A stretch of DNA of 64,000 nucleotides from Streptomyces antimycoticus (lineage in GTDB: Bacteria; Actinomycetota; Actinomycetes; Streptomycetales; Streptomycetaceae), in contig NZ_BJHV01000001.1 of NCBI RefSeq assembly GCF_005405925.1, positions 310,001 through 374,000 on the forward strand, written 5' to 3'. Positions within the stretch are counted from its first letter, which is position 1. The number at the start of each line of letters is the position of its first letter. Below, piece by piece: positions 8,794 through 18,448 of the stretch. Under the pieces are notes generated by a model. It saw only the letters and a program-made list of their open reading frames with translations, had not been told where the DNA came from and ran no database searches. Both the position numbers and the translations under genes were made by a program.

Positions 8794-9348
8794 GTGACCA
8801 GCGAGTCAGCCGCCACGCTCCGAACGCGGTACGTTGCACAAGCCGCGTCGGACCTGGAGGAAAACCGCCGGCGACAGCAGGAGCTGGCGGAGAGGATCAC
8901 GGTGTTGAAGCAGGAGGAAGCCCTCCTGGCAGACATCCTCAACCTCGCCGAGCGGTACGAGAACTTTGCGGACGCGTCCCGTCTGCCCGAGCAGTTGCAG
9001 GACGAGCCCGTCGCCGCGGAGGCGGAACAGGCCCCCGCCAAAGCCGCTTCGCGGCGCACCGCACCGGTCAAGACCGCCGCGTCCGGCAAGACGGCGAAGG
9101 CCGGTGCGAAGGAGAAGTCGCGCCAGCCTCTGCTCGGTGACCTTCTGGTGGACCTGCTCGCCAAGTACGACGAGCCGCGTCTGGCGAAGGAACTGCGGGA
9201 CGAACTGCTCGGGAAGCACCCGGACCGCAATCCCACACCTCAGGTGGTGCGGAACACCCTCGAATCCCTGGTCGCCAAGGGGCGTATCAGGCGTCACAAG
9301 CAACAGCGTTCCGTCATGTACACCCTGGTGAAGCCGGACTCCGACTGA
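8794..9348 (+). CDS. Hypothetical coiled-coil/winged-helix protein
   Basis: 184 residues from GTG 8794, with GGGAG about seven bases upstream. Residues 12-60 form an acidic heptad-rich helix (SDLEENRRRQQELAERITVL), then an Ala/Lys-rich linker at about 70-112, then a C-terminal wing-helix-like domain (LVDLLAKYDEPRLAKELRDE ... NTLESLVAKGRIRRHKQQRS). The C-terminal half resembles small DNA-binding modules used in chromosome or transcription control; no specific family is recognised. The 250-base upstream region contains a TTGACA hexamer but no convincing -10. Confidence 0.6.
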   Translation: MTSESAATLRTRYVAQAASDLEENRRRQQELAERITVLKQEEALLADILNLAERYENFADASRLPEQLQDEPVAAEAEQAPAKAASRRTAPVKTAASGKTAKAGAKEKSRQPLLGDLLVDLLAKYDEPRLAKELRDELLGKHPDRNPTPQVVRNTLESLVAKGRIRRHKQQRSVMYTLVKPDSD

Positions 9349-9601
9349 CACCCCGCCCGTTCCTCCCTGCAGAACCCCATCCGCCGGGCATCGTGGATCT
9401 GATGGGGAAGCCCCACACCTATCTTCACGAGCGCGCCTTCTCCTCACGACAGGACCGACGGGGCTTTCCTGTTCCCCCCTACTTCCACGAACGGCGAGGG
9501 GGAAAGGTTCACTCATGTGTCGACGAGGACCAGGACAGGATCCGTTTTCGGACCGCCCGCGGATATGACTCCGCCCGTGGGCGCGCCCGCCGGCGGGGCC
9601 C

Positions 9602-10047
9602 TTATGCCCGCCACATGTTGTCGAACCCGGCGTTCTCGACGTCGCGCCGCAGTCGTACGGACTCCAGCCGCGTCACCGCGTCGCCGACGGCGGCCAGCAC
9701 CGTCGCGACCGCGTCCCCGATGAGGTTCTCGCGCGCCTCCGACGAGTCCTCCCCGATCCCCGCCTCCGCCAGCAGGGCGGCGAGGACGGGCTCGTCGGAC
9801 ACCCTGCGTTCCTCCGCACCGCGGCGTGTCTCGGTGTCGGCCGGCACGGCCCGCGCGGACCGCAGCCGGAACCCGTGGCCCCGTGGACGGGTGAGGAGCC
9901 CGGCCCTCTCCAAGTCGCCGGCGTAGGCCGCGGCGAGGTCGCCGCCCCGGCGCCACAGCCAGTCGTCGACCGTCTCGTAAGGCTCCTGCCGGAGGAGCGA
10001 GATACTCGCCTGGTCCAGCAGACGGTGAGGTCCCGTGCGGTGGCCAT
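9602..10047 (-). pseudogene. Uncharacterised protein gene with frameshift near its start
   Basis: The likely start is ATG 10047 (MATARDLT); the frame then shifts near 10030 into LLDQASISLLRQEPYETVDDWLWRRGGDLAAAYAGDLERAGLL and runs to the stop at 9602, ending VRLRRDVENAGFDNMWRA. From 9913 the second frame is open with its own ATG. About 148 residues if repaired. The product is helical and Arg-rich with no recognised domain, and follows the flavoprotein remnant on the same strand without a gap. Confidence 0.45.
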
Positions 10048-10049
10048 GA

Positions 10050-11240
10050 GTCGCTCCTCGTCTCCAGCAGGCGCAGCCACACCTCGCTGATGGTGGGGAA
10101 TGCGGGTACGGCGTGCCAAAGGCGCTCGACCGGCACCTCCCCGGTGATGGCGACGGTGGCCGAGTACAGCAGTTCGGCGACGCCCGGTCCGACGAAGGTG
10201 GCGCCGACGACGACCTGACGATCCCGGTCGATGAGGATCCGGGCCCGGCCCCGGTAGTCGGGGCGGTACTGGAGGGCTCCCGCGAGGTGGCCGATCTCGT
10301 AGTCGGCGACCTCGACGTCCCGCCCGGTGCGCTCGGCCTCTCGGACGGTCAGACCCACGGAGGCGACCTCGGGATCGGTGAAGACGACACCCGGGACGGC
10401 CTCGACATCGGCCGTGCTGCTGTGCGGGGCCCAGCGGCCGGTGTCGAGTTCCTCGCCCCGGGCCCGGCTGGCGATCACGGCCCCGGCGACGCGGGCCTGG
10501 TACTTGCCCTGGCGGGTGAAGAGGGCGCGGCGATTGACGTCGCCCACGGCGTACAGCCAGTCCCCCGGGACGGCGGTGACGGTCAGGCTGTCGTCGGTGG
10601 CGAGCCAGTCCCCCGGCTTCAGTCCCACGGTGTCGAGCCCGATGTCCTCCGAGCGCGGGGCGCGGCCGGTGGAAGAGGATCTCATCGACGGTGACCACAC
10701 CGCCGTCCGACAAGGTGACACGGACCTCGCGGTGGCCGTCGCCGCCCACCCGCTCCGCGCCGACGACGGAGACGTTGAAACGTACGTCCGCACCGGCCTC
10801 CCGCAGGCGCTCGGTCACCAACTCGCCCGCGAACGGCTCCATCCGGGGCAACAGCACGTCCTCCCGGGCGAGCAGGGTCACCCTGCTGCCCAGGGCCTGC
10901 CAGGCGGTGGCCATCTCGACACCCACGACACCAGCGCCGACGATCACGAGACGCTGCGGCAGCCGCTGGGCGCTGGTCGCCTCCCGGCTGGTCCAGGGCC
11001 GCGGGATCTCGATCCCGGGCAGCGGGGCAGAGCCGCACGGCTGCCGGTGCACATGGCGACGGCGTGCCGGGCCCGCAGCCGGACGGTGTCGCCGTCGGGA
11101 GTCTCCACGGACACCTCGCGCTCACCCGCCAGCCGCCCATGGCCACGCAGCAGGTCGATGCCGGCCGACTTGACCCACTCGACCTGGCCGTCGTCCTTCC
11201 AGTCGGCGGACATGCGATCGCGGTGCGCCAGGACGGCCTC
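10050..11240 (-). pseudogene. Pyridine nucleotide-disulfide oxidoreductase, truncated and frameshifted
   Basis: Three frames together give most of a mercuric reductase/dihydrolipoamide dehydrogenase-like flavoprotein: DWKDDGQVEWVKSAGIDLLRG to the CTGSRAALP region (11200-11040), then LVIVGAGVVGVEMATAWQALG with the NAD-binding GxGxxG (to about 10690), then DWLYAVGDVNRRALFTRQGK, VVFTDPEVASVGLT and the dimerisation domain ending HAVPAFPTISEVWLRLLE. Breaks fall near 11040 and 10690. The N-terminal FAD motif and redox-active cysteines are missing because the gene is cut where the SDR fragment begins. Confidence 0.72.
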
Positions 11241-11616
11241 GGGCTCATCACCGGCGCCTCCAGTGGACTGGGCAAGGCCCTCGCCGAACAGGTCCTGGCC
11301 CACGGCGATCAGGTCGTGGCAACGGCCAGCTCGACGCAGGCCACCACCGAGCTGGCCGCGCGCCATCCGGAGACCGCGCTGGCGGTCAGGCTCAACGTCA
11401 CCGAGCCCGCGGACCGCGAGGCCGCGGTGCGTGCCGCCGAGGCGATCCATCAGGCCGTCAGCGCACCGGAGTTGGCCCACTGGGTCGTCCTGGGGCAGCG
11501 ACGCCCAGCGGCGTATCGGGGTCAAGCTGGACCAGCTGCGGGCCGAGTTCGAGGCCGGCCGGGAGTTGGCGTTCAGTACGGACTTCCCGGGGGCCGCCGA
11601 CAACGCGGTGCTCTGA
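11236..11616 (+). pseudogene. Short-chain dehydrogenase with internal deletion
   Basis: The cofactor motif ITGASSGLGKALAEQVLAHG is followed by LAARHPETALAVRLNVTEP. The frame then jumps near 11455 directly to a typical C-terminus (SDAQRRIGVKLDQLRAEFEAGRELAFSTDF) ending at 11616. The central part with the catalytic Tyr-x3-Lys is missing, so about 150 residues were lost. The 5' end joins the flavoprotein remnant at about 11240, which places a second deletion endpoint there. Confidence 0.65.
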
Positions 11617-11704
11617 GCCTCACAGGAAACGCCGCGCCGGTGGCAGGTCGGGGCACCTGCCACCGTCGGCGGTCATCTTGTGGCGTGTGGTCCGCCAGGG
11701 TCGG

Positions 11705-13146
11705 TCAGACGGTGATGGTCTTGTACTCGGTGTAGGTGCCGAGGCCGACCGCGCCGTACTCGCGGCCGATACCGCTCGCCTTGAAGCCGCCGAACGGGCC
11801 GTCGAAGGCGACGGAGGCGCCGTTGACGGTGATGGTGCCGGTGCGGACGCGGCGGGCGACGGCCAGGGCGTGCTCCTCGTCGGAGGACCAGACGCCGCCG
11901 GAGAGGCCGTACTCGGAGTCGTTGGCGATGCGGACGGCGTCGTCCTCGTCGTCGTAGGCGATGACCACCAGGACCGGGCCGAAGATCTCCTCCTGTGCGA
12001 TCCGCATGGCGTTGTCGACGTCGGCGAAGACGGTGGGTGTGACGTAGTTGCCCTTCTCCAGTCCCTCGGGGATCTGCGGGCCGCCGGCGACCAGACGGGC
12101 GCCCTCCTCGATGCCGAGCTGGATGTAGTTGCGTACCCGTTCCTGCTGGTCGGGGCGGATCATCGGGCCGATGAAGGTGTCGGAGTCGTTCGGGTCGCCG
12201 ACCTTCAGCGACTCCACGAGTTCCTTGAGTGCGGCCACGACCTCTTCGTACCGGCTGCGCGGGGCCAGGATGCGGGTCTGGGCGATACACGACTCCCCGT
12301 TGTTGAGCAGGGAGCCGAACTTCAGGCCCGCGACGGCCTTCTCGATATCGGCGTCGGGGAGGATGATCGCGGCGGACTTGCCGCCCAGTTCCAGGCTGAC
12401 CCGCTTGAACTGCTCGCCGGCGATCGCGGCGATGCGGCGGCCGGCCCGGGTCGAGCCGGTGAAGGCGATCTTGTCGACGTCCCTGTGCGACACCAGGTAC
12501 TCGCTGGTCTCCCGGTCCGCGGGCAGGACGCTGATCACGCCCTCCGGCAGGCCCACCTGCTCGAGGAGCTCGGCCAGAAAACCCATGCTCAGGGAGTTCT
12601 CCGGGGAGACCTTGAGGACTACGGAGTTGCCGGCGACCAGGGCGGGGATGATCTTCGAAGTGGCCGAGGAGAAGGGCGAGTTCCATGGGATGACCGCGGC
12701 CACGACGCCGATCGCCTCGCGGCGCACCACGCTGCGTACCGGGGAGGTGGGATCGGAGGGCTGGAGCGTTTCCTCCCAGGCGAACTCCTCCGCCGCCTTC
12801 AGGTAGGCGTTCGCCTGCCGGGTCAGGCCGGGCTGTCCGGCGCGGGTGAACCAGCCTGCGGAGCCGTTCTCCAGCGAGATCAGGTGCGCGATCTTCTCCG
12901 CGTTCTGCTCGCGCAGGGCGTTGAAGCGGCGGAGGGCCGCGATCCGTTCTGCCGGCGGGGCCAGCCGCCACTCCCCCGCCTCGAAGGAGTCCCGTGCCGC
13001 GGCGACCGCTCGGTCGATGTCCGCCGGCTGCGCCTGCGCGACGCGGCCGACCACCGACTGGTCGTGCGGCGAGGCGATGTCGAGGAGCTGCGGGTTGCTC
13101 GGCTCGACCCAGGAACCTCCGATGAAAAGCCGGTCGTAGGTGATCA
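11705..13146 (-). CDS. NAD(P)-dependent aldehyde dehydrogenase
   Basis: 480 residues from ATG 13146 (MITYDRLFIGGSWVEP), preceded by a GGAAGAGAG ribosome site. Hallmarks in order: a PWNSPF cofactor segment, FTGSTRAGRRI, LELGGKSAAI with the general-base glutamate, and NNGESCIAQTR with the catalytic cysteine. Full family length and intact. It oxidises an aldehyde to the acid; the specificity is not visible. It is divergent from the TetR gene at 13259 and shares with it a promoter region containing the element also found in front of the efflux gene at 23795, so it is probably TetR-controlled. Confidence 0.95.
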
Positions 13147-13199
13147 TGTGCTTTCTCTCTTCCGGTGCTTTCGGTGCAGCAGGCAGGCAGGCCATTAAA

Positions 13200-13225
13200 C
13201 TGTCACGCTAATGTAGCACTTCTAT
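13200..13225. promoter_or_regulatory. Putative TetR operator between ALDH and TetR genes
   Basis: CTGTCAC-N5-TGTAGCACTT starts at 13200. The same string with the same N5 spacing occurs at 23850, the only other place where one of the two paralogous TetR genes faces a divergent target. The flanking CTATTCAGTAG is loosely palindromic. Confidence 0.5.
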
Positions 13226-13258
13226 TCAGTAGGAGCACATTCGAGATACTCTTGCGGA

Positions 13259-13963
13259 GTGAGAGCCGACGCAGCGCGCAACCTGGAAGCCGTCCTGACC
13301 ACCGGAGCACGCATGCTCGCCGCCGATCCCGGCGCGAGCATCGCGAGCATCGCCGCCGAGGCAGGTGTGGACCGGCGCACCGTGTACCGCCGCTTCGCCT
13401 GCCGTGAGGAACTTCTGGGGGCCATCTATGAAGCCCGCGTCACGGCCATCGAGCAGGCCATCGAGGACGCACGGCTGCGCGAGGCACCCGTCGCCGTCGC
13501 CCTGCACCGCTACGTCGAGAACATCATCGCCGTCAACCGCACCTGGCCCGTCGACCTCGCCCGCATGCTCGCCGAGGACGCCATCCGCCGGCGCCGGGAC
13601 GCCTGTGTCGCCGAGGTCGAGGCCTTCCTGCGGCGAGCCTCCGGCGAAGGCCTGCTGCGCCGGGACCAGCCGCAGTGTTGGGCGGGGCCGCTGTTGCCCG
13701 AGCTGGTGAACCTCGCCGCGCACCGGCAGGCACACCTGAGCCCCGGGCAGGCGGCCGACGTGGTGGTCGACACGTATCTGCACGGGGTCGGCGTCCCGCG
13801 TCAGCGGTCCCAGGACCCGCCGGCTGTGCGGGCCAGGTCGCTTGACCAGCGCAGAGATGCCGAGGTCCGCAGCGGAACCCGTCCTGCCGTCGGCTTCGCC
13901 GAGAGAGCGGGACTCCGCACACATAGGCTCAAAGGTCCACGCACGTGGCTGGTTCGGTCGTGA
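13259..13963 (+). CDS. TetR-family regulator (paralogue 1)
   Basis: 234 residues from GTG 13259. The N-terminal helix-turn-helix (IASIAAEAGVDRRTVYRRFA) is followed by a helical ligand domain. The first roughly 115 residues are nearly identical to the regulator at 23905, at DNA level too. Paralogue 2 ends with NGLGAS at the equivalent of residue 182, whereas this one runs on for about 50 Arg-rich residues that look non-homologous, so its natural stop was probably lost. Inferred role: repressor of the divergent aldehyde dehydrogenase. Confidence 0.85.
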   Translation: MRADAARNLEAVLTTGARMLAADPGASIASIAAEAGVDRRTVYRRFACREELLGAIYEARVTAIEQAIEDARLREAPVAVALHRYVENIIAVNRTWPVDLARMLAEDAIRRRRDACVAEVEAFLRRASGEGLLRRDQPQCWAGPLLPELVNLAAHRQAHLSPGQAADVVVDTYLHGVGVPRQRSQDPPAVRARSLDQRRDAEVRSGTRPAVGFAERAGLRTHRLKGPRTWLVRS

Positions 13964-13993
13964 AGGGGAGTAAGGCGCCGTGGAGTCGTTTCG

Positions 13994-15555
13994 GTGAAGC
14001 TCGTCGTCGCCCTGCGCTCGGGCGTGGCGTCGGAGTTCGACACCGCGGCCCTGCCCGCACTGCCGGTCAGGGCCCTTCCGGGCGAGGAAGCCCGGCGGCT
14101 TCTCGACCTGCGCCACCCAGGCCTGGACACACGCGTGCGCCGTCTGGTGCTGGACCAGGCGCGGGGCAACCCGCTGGCACTGCTCGAACTGCCCGCCCAC
14201 CTCCACGTCGGTCACCCGGGGACGTCCGGCCGCGGAACCTGTCGCCCCGCACGATGCCTCAGTGCCACTGCCGGTGCCCCGGCGTCTGCAGCAGGTGTAC
14301 GGCACGCGCATCGAGTCCCTCGGCGAGGCGATGCGCGCGGAGCTGCTGCCCGGTGCGCTGGACGGCGTGGGAGCGGGCACGGCAGCCGATCGCACCCGGG
14401 GCACGCGCTATCGCATGGTGGACGCCGACGAGGCGTCGGCCTGCGGCCTTGCTGGACATCGATCCGCTCAGCGGCGACTTCGTCTTCCGCCATCCCCTGG
14501 CGCGCTCGACGGTCGTACAGAAGGCGATGCCCAACGAGCGGCGCGCGGCCCACGCGGCCCTCGCCCAGGTGCACCGCGACGACGTGGAGCGGCGGGCCAT
14601 GCACCTGACGGCCTCCACGGTCGACCCGGACGAAAGGGTCGCGGCCGCGCTGAAGGCGGCCGCGGACTCCGCCACCCGGCGGGGTGGCTCGCAGGCCGCC
14701 GTGGCCTGGCTGACCCGGGCCGCGGAGCTGAGCGAGAGCCCCGAGGAACGGTCCCGCAGGCTGGGCGACGCCGCGTTCATCGCCGGTCACGCCAGCTGCT
14801 GGACAGGGCCCAGCAGCTGGCCCGCTCCGACATCACGTCCGGCATGAGCGAGTCCCCGGCCGCCGTGATCGCATCGGTCTACGTCGCGCTGTACGAGGAC
14901 GGGGACGTACGGTCCTCGCATCGCCAGATCCTGGCGGCGCTCGAGAGCATCCGCGACCGCGGTGTGCGAGTACCGAGCGAGGTGTTCGCACGGCTGGTCA
15001 ACCAGCTCCTGGTCATCAGCCAGTACGCGAGCGACGAGACGTACTGGGAAACGGGCTCATGAGCTTCTCGACTCGCTCGGCGACCTGGTGCCTCCGAACT
15101 CCCGCATCTACCAGGACGCCTGGGGTGACGTGGTGCGCCGCGGCGCGGGCGTGCAGGAGCGGGTGGAGCGCGCCTTCGCCGGCCTCGGCGATGGCATCCA
15201 CGTCCGACACACCCAGGGGAAGAAGGCGGCGCGGCTGTCACTGACCCTGGCTGCTGAGACGTTCGAACGGCTCGGCGCCCCCACCTGGACCGGACGGGCC
15301 CGGGCCGAACTCCGTACCACCGGTGCGGCCACGCGCGCCTCCTCGGCACACCTCGCGGCACTGACCTGGCAGGAACGCCGCATCGCCGATCTCGCCGCGA
15401 GCGGACTGACCAACAAGGAGATCGGCGGACGCATGCATTTGTCGCCACGCACCGTCAGCTCACACCTCTATCAGGCGTTCCCCAAACTCGGCGTCACCTC
15501 GCGCGCCGCGCTGCGCGACGCCCTGGCCAGGCTGGAGGACGGACAGGGCGTATGA
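13994..15555 (+). pseudogene. LAL-type LuxR regulator, multiply frameshifted with internal loss
   Basis: Successive frames give ALPVRALPGEEARRLLDLRHPGL (AAA module lid), then RLQQVYGTRIESLGEAMRAE, then LDIDPLSGDFVFRHPLARST with a helical repeat region to about 14810, then SESPAAVIASVYVALYEDGD and SRIYQDAWGDVVRRGAGVQE, and finally the GerE/LuxR helix-turn-helix LTWQERRIADLAASGLTNKE ... ISLHP-type recognition helix to 15555. The N-terminal P-loop is absent and about 200 residues between 15130 and 15220 are missing compared with full LAL proteins. The missing middle resembles the segment preserved at 20720-21120. Confidence 0.7.
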
Positions 15556-15680
15556 GTGCAGGACATCGAGGTGTGTTCTCTCAGTCGAATGACTCGCCCG
15601 CGGCTCACCGTCATATGACTGATGTGTCCGGGTTCGCTGCGGACGAGAGTATGTGCCACCGACCCCACCCCGCACTCCGC

Positions 15681-15701
15681 GTCACCGGTTTGACAGGTGA
15701 T
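15681..15701. promoter_or_regulatory. Operator copy 3, upstream of the epoxide hydrolase gene
   Basis: GTCACC-N9-GGTGAT, 88 bases before the ATG at 15790. The spacer includes TTGACA (15690-15695), so the site would mask a promoter -35 element. Confidence 0.62.
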
Positions 15702-15789
15702 ACTTACTGTGCGAGGGTCGTCGCGCCGCGAGCGGGAGGTCTCCCGGGCTCGGGCCGGTCACCGGAAACACACCACGGAGGGGTTTCAC

Positions 15790-16857
15790 ATGATCAACAG
15801 GCGTACCTTCAGCAAGGCCGTCGGTCTGGGCACCGGCGCGGCCGCGGTCTCGCCGTCCGGCCTGCAGGCCAACGCATCCGCCGCGACCGCATCGTCCACG
15901 CAGGGCGGCACTTCCGTTCCCACCGTGCCCACCATCACCCCGGGCACCCACACCGAGTTCCGTACGATCAGGCACGTCAAGGCGGGCCTGCTGAACATCG
16001 GTTACGCCGAGGCCGGCCCCGCCCACGGCCCCGTCGTCCTCCTCCTGCACGGCTGGCCCTACGACATCCACAGCTACGTCGACGTCGCCCCGCTCCTCGC
16101 CGACCAGGGCTACCGCGTCATCGTTCCCTACCTGCGCGGTCACGGCAGCACCCGCTTCCTGTCCCGCCACACCCGCCGCACCGCCGAGCAGTCGGCCATC
16201 GCGCTGGACATCATCGCCCTGATGGACGCCCTCAAGATCCACAAGGCCGTCCTCGCCGGCTTCGACTGGGGCTCGCGCACCGCCGACATCATCTCCGCGC
16301 TGTGGCCCGAACGCGTCAAGGCCCTTGTCTCCACCAGCGGTTACCTGATCACCAACGTCAAGACGCAGCTCGAGCCGGCCCTCCCGGCCGTCGAGCACAA
16401 CTGGTGGTACCAGTGGTACTTCGCCACCGAGCGCGGCAAGAAGGCCATGGAGAACGAGAAGGAGCGCATCGCGCTGTGCCGCTACGTGTGGACCCTCGTC
16501 TCCCCCAACTGGAACTTCGACGACGCCACCTACGCGCGCACCGCCGAGGCCTTCACGAACCCCGACTACGCCGCCATCGTGCTCTACAACTACCGCTGGC
16601 GCATCGGTCTCATCGAGGGTGAGCAGCGCTACGACCGCTACGAGAAGCTGCTCGCGGCCCAGCCCTCCATCGGCGTTCCCACGGTCACCCTGGACGCGGC
16701 TCTCGACCCGTTCACCCCCGCCGGCGACGGCTCCACCTACCGCAACCACTTCACCGGTCCGTACGCGCACCGCACCATCGCGGACATCGGCCACAACCTG
16801 CCGCAGGAGGCGCCCACCGTCTTCGCCCAGGCCGTGGTCGACGCCGACCATCTGTGA
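15790..16857 (+). CDS. Tat-exported alpha/beta hydrolase, epoxide hydrolase/dehalogenase type
   Basis: 355 residues from ATG 15790, preceded by GGAGG. The N-terminus MINRRTFSKAVGLGTGAAA is a Tat signal. The alpha/beta fold has the oxyanion motif HGWP near residue 90, an aspartate nucleophile elbow (GFDWGSR), which is the mark of epoxide hydrolases and haloalkane dehalogenases, and a C-terminal IGHNLPQE histidine. It lacks extra domains. It forms a probable operon with the creatininase gene 25 bases downstream and is preceded by operator copy 3. The substrate is unknown; export suggests detoxification or nutrient attack outside the membrane. Confidence 0.88.
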   Translation: MINRRTFSKAVGLGTGAAAVSPSGLQANASAATASSTQGGTSVPTVPTITPGTHTEFRTIRHVKAGLLNIGYAEAGPAHGPVVLLLHGWPYDIHSYVDVAPLLADQGYRVIVPYLRGHGSTRFLSRHTRRTAEQSAIALDIIALMDALKIHKAVLAGFDWGSRTADIISALWPERVKALVSTSGYLITNVKTQLEPALPAVEHNWWYQWYFATERGKKAMENEKERIALCRYVWTLVSPNWNFDDATYARTAEAFTNPDYAAIVLYNYRWRIGLIEGEQRYDRYEKLLAAQPSIGVPTVTLDAALDPFTPAGDGSTYRNHFTGPYAHRTIADIGHNLPQEAPTVFAQAVVDADHL

Positions 16858-16882
16858 GCTTCGAGATCCGCAGGAGTCCCTG

Positions 16883-17641
16883 ATGAGCGAAGTCCAGTGG
16901 AACCGTCTGACCGCCGCCGAGCTGCGTGCCCTCGCGGCGCGGGACGCGGTGGTGCTGCTGCCCATCGGGGCCACCGAGCAGCACGGCCCTCATCTGCCCA
17001 CCGGCGTTGACGACTTCCTGGCGGCGGAGGTGTGCCGCCGGGCGGCGGTGCTGGCCGCCGAGCACATCGGTGTGGTGGTGACGCCTTCCGTGCCGACGGG
17101 TCTGTCGGAGCATCACATGGCCTTCGGCGGCACGCTGACACTCAGCCTGCCCACCTTGCACGCGCTGCTGCGGGACATCTGCCGTTCCGTGATCCGGGTG
17201 GGTTTCTCGCGCATCCTGATCGTCAACGGGCACGGCGGGAACATGACCGCCCTGAACGCCCTCACCACCGAGCTGACCGCGGAACTGTCGACGCCGATCG
17301 CGTTCGCCAGCTACTTCGGCGCCGGACGGGAGGTCGTACGGGACACTCTGGAGACCCAGGACGGCCTCATGCACGCGTGTGAGGGGGAGACGTCCATGAT
17401 GATGGCCGCCTACCCCGAGCTGATCCGGACCGAGCATCTGGACGAGGCGCACGGGCCGCGGATCACACTGCCCGCCGAGTCCACCGAGCCGGTGTACATG
17501 GCCGTGTCCTTCGACCGGATCACCGAGTCCGGGGTCGCGGGCGACGCCCGGGCGGCGAGCCCGGAGAAGGGCGAGCGGATGCTCTCCGGCTGTGCGTCGG
17601 CGCTGGCGGACATCATCGTGCGGGATCCGTGGGCTAAGTAG
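16883..17641 (+). CDS. Creatininase-family amidohydrolase
   Basis: 252 residues from ATG 16883. Metal-binding motifs are clear: GATEQHGPHLPTGVDD near residues 30-46, NGHGGN near 115, and HACEGETSMMM. The family includes creatinine amidohydrolases and Fe/Mn enzymes acting on cyclic amides such as formamidopyrimidine. Co-transcription with the exported hydrolase upstream is likely from the 25-base gap. A strong hairpin follows at 17675. A second creatininase-like gene lies at 25475. Confidence 0.88.
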   Translation: MSEVQWNRLTAAELRALAARDAVVLLPIGATEQHGPHLPTGVDDFLAAEVCRRAAVLAAEHIGVVVTPSVPTGLSEHHMAFGGTLTLSLPTLHALLRDICRSVIRVGFSRILIVNGHGGNMTALNALTTELTAELSTPIAFASYFGAGREVVRDTLETQDGLMHACEGETSMMMAAYPELIRTEHLDEAHGPRITLPAESTEPVYMAVSFDRITESGVAGDARAASPEKGERMLSGCASALADIIVRDPWAK

Positions 17642-17674
17642 GGCGACGGGCCTGGCGTACCCCGTGACAACGGC

Positions 17675-17710
17675 GCGCGGCCGGGAAGGACATCGCCCTC
17701 CCGGCCGCGC
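17675..17710. terminator. Bidirectional terminator hairpin between convergent genes
   Basis: A 12-base perfect stem (GCGCGGCCGGGA and its complement) with a 12-base loop, placed between the convergent creatininase and msrA stops. It lacks a U-run, as is common in Streptomyces. Confidence 0.7.
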
Positions 17711-17732
17711 CGGTGTTCACGTGCTCAGGTGT

Positions 17733-18248
17733 TCAGGACTCGCTGCGCTTGGGCAGGCGCCAGTTCGGGCGCGGGAAGTGGCAGGTGTAGCCGTCCGGGT
17801 AGCGCAGGAGGTAGTCCTGGTGCTCCGGCTCGGCCTCCCAGAACGGGCCGGCCGGGACCACCTCGGTCACCACCGGTCCCGGCCACAGCCCGGACGCGTC
17901 GACGTCGGCGATGGTGTCCTCGGCGACACGGCGCTGCTCGTCGTCGAAGTAGAAGATGGCGGAGCGGTAGCTGAGGCCGATGTCGTTGCCCTGCCGGTTC
18001 CTCGTGCTCGGGTCGTGGATCTGGAAGAAGTACTCCAGGATCGTGCGGTAGTCGGTGGCCGTGGGGTCGAAGGTGATCTCGATCGACTCCGCGTGTTTTC
18101 CGTGGTCGCGATAGGTGGCGTTGGGCTTGTCGTCGTCGCCGCTGTAGCCGACCCGGGTGCCCACCACACCGGGCAGTGCCCGGATCAGCTCCTGCATGCC
18201 CCAGAAGCAGCCTCCCGCCAGCAGCGCACTCTCCTCGGCGTCACTCAT
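17733..18248 (-). CDS. msrA: Peptide methionine-S-sulfoxide reductase
   Basis: 171 residues. [11 protein letters not shown] near the N-terminus carries the catalytic cysteine. The rest follows the family closely: [49 protein letters not shown], and [16 protein letters not shown]. It reduces methionine-S-sulfoxide in proteins using thioredoxin. It is cytoplasmic, with no signal. It is divergent from the secreted hydrolase at 18449, with two copies of the GTCACC-N9-GGTGAC operator in the shared intergenic region. Confidence 0.96.
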   Translation of the reverse strand: MSDAEESALLAGGCFWGMQELIRALPGVVGTRVGYSGDDDKPNATYRDHGKHAESIEITFDPTATDYRTILEYFFQIHDPSTRNRQGNDIGLSYRSAIFYFDDEQRRVAEDTIADVDASGLWPGPVVTEVVPAGPFWEAEPEHQDYLLRYPDGYTCHFPRPNWRLPKRSES

Positions 18249-18328
18249 GGCACCTCACCTTTCCGTTCGCGTCTGTTCGCGCAGGGCTCCAGGCTCGCAC
18301 GTCGTCGGCCTGGAAACCCCGCACACTC

Positions 18329-18388
18329 GTCACCACCTTGACAGGTGACGAATCGCCTGACAAATTCGTCACCAGTCCAAGCGGTGAC
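18329..18388. promoter_or_regulatory. Twin operators (copies 4 and 5) between msrA and hydrolase gene
   Basis: GTCACC-N9-GGTGAC occurs at 18329-18349 and again at 18368-18388; centres are 39 bases apart, close to four helical turns. TTGACA at 18338-18343 and CAAATT at 18361-18366 (17-base spacer) form a rightward promoter candidate covered by both sites. It is the only doubled site in the window. Confidence 0.65.
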
Positions 18389-18448
18389 GAATGCCGGTAA
18401 GACCGGAACACCGTATGTACCGAGAAAAATTCCTGAGAGGGGTTTGTC

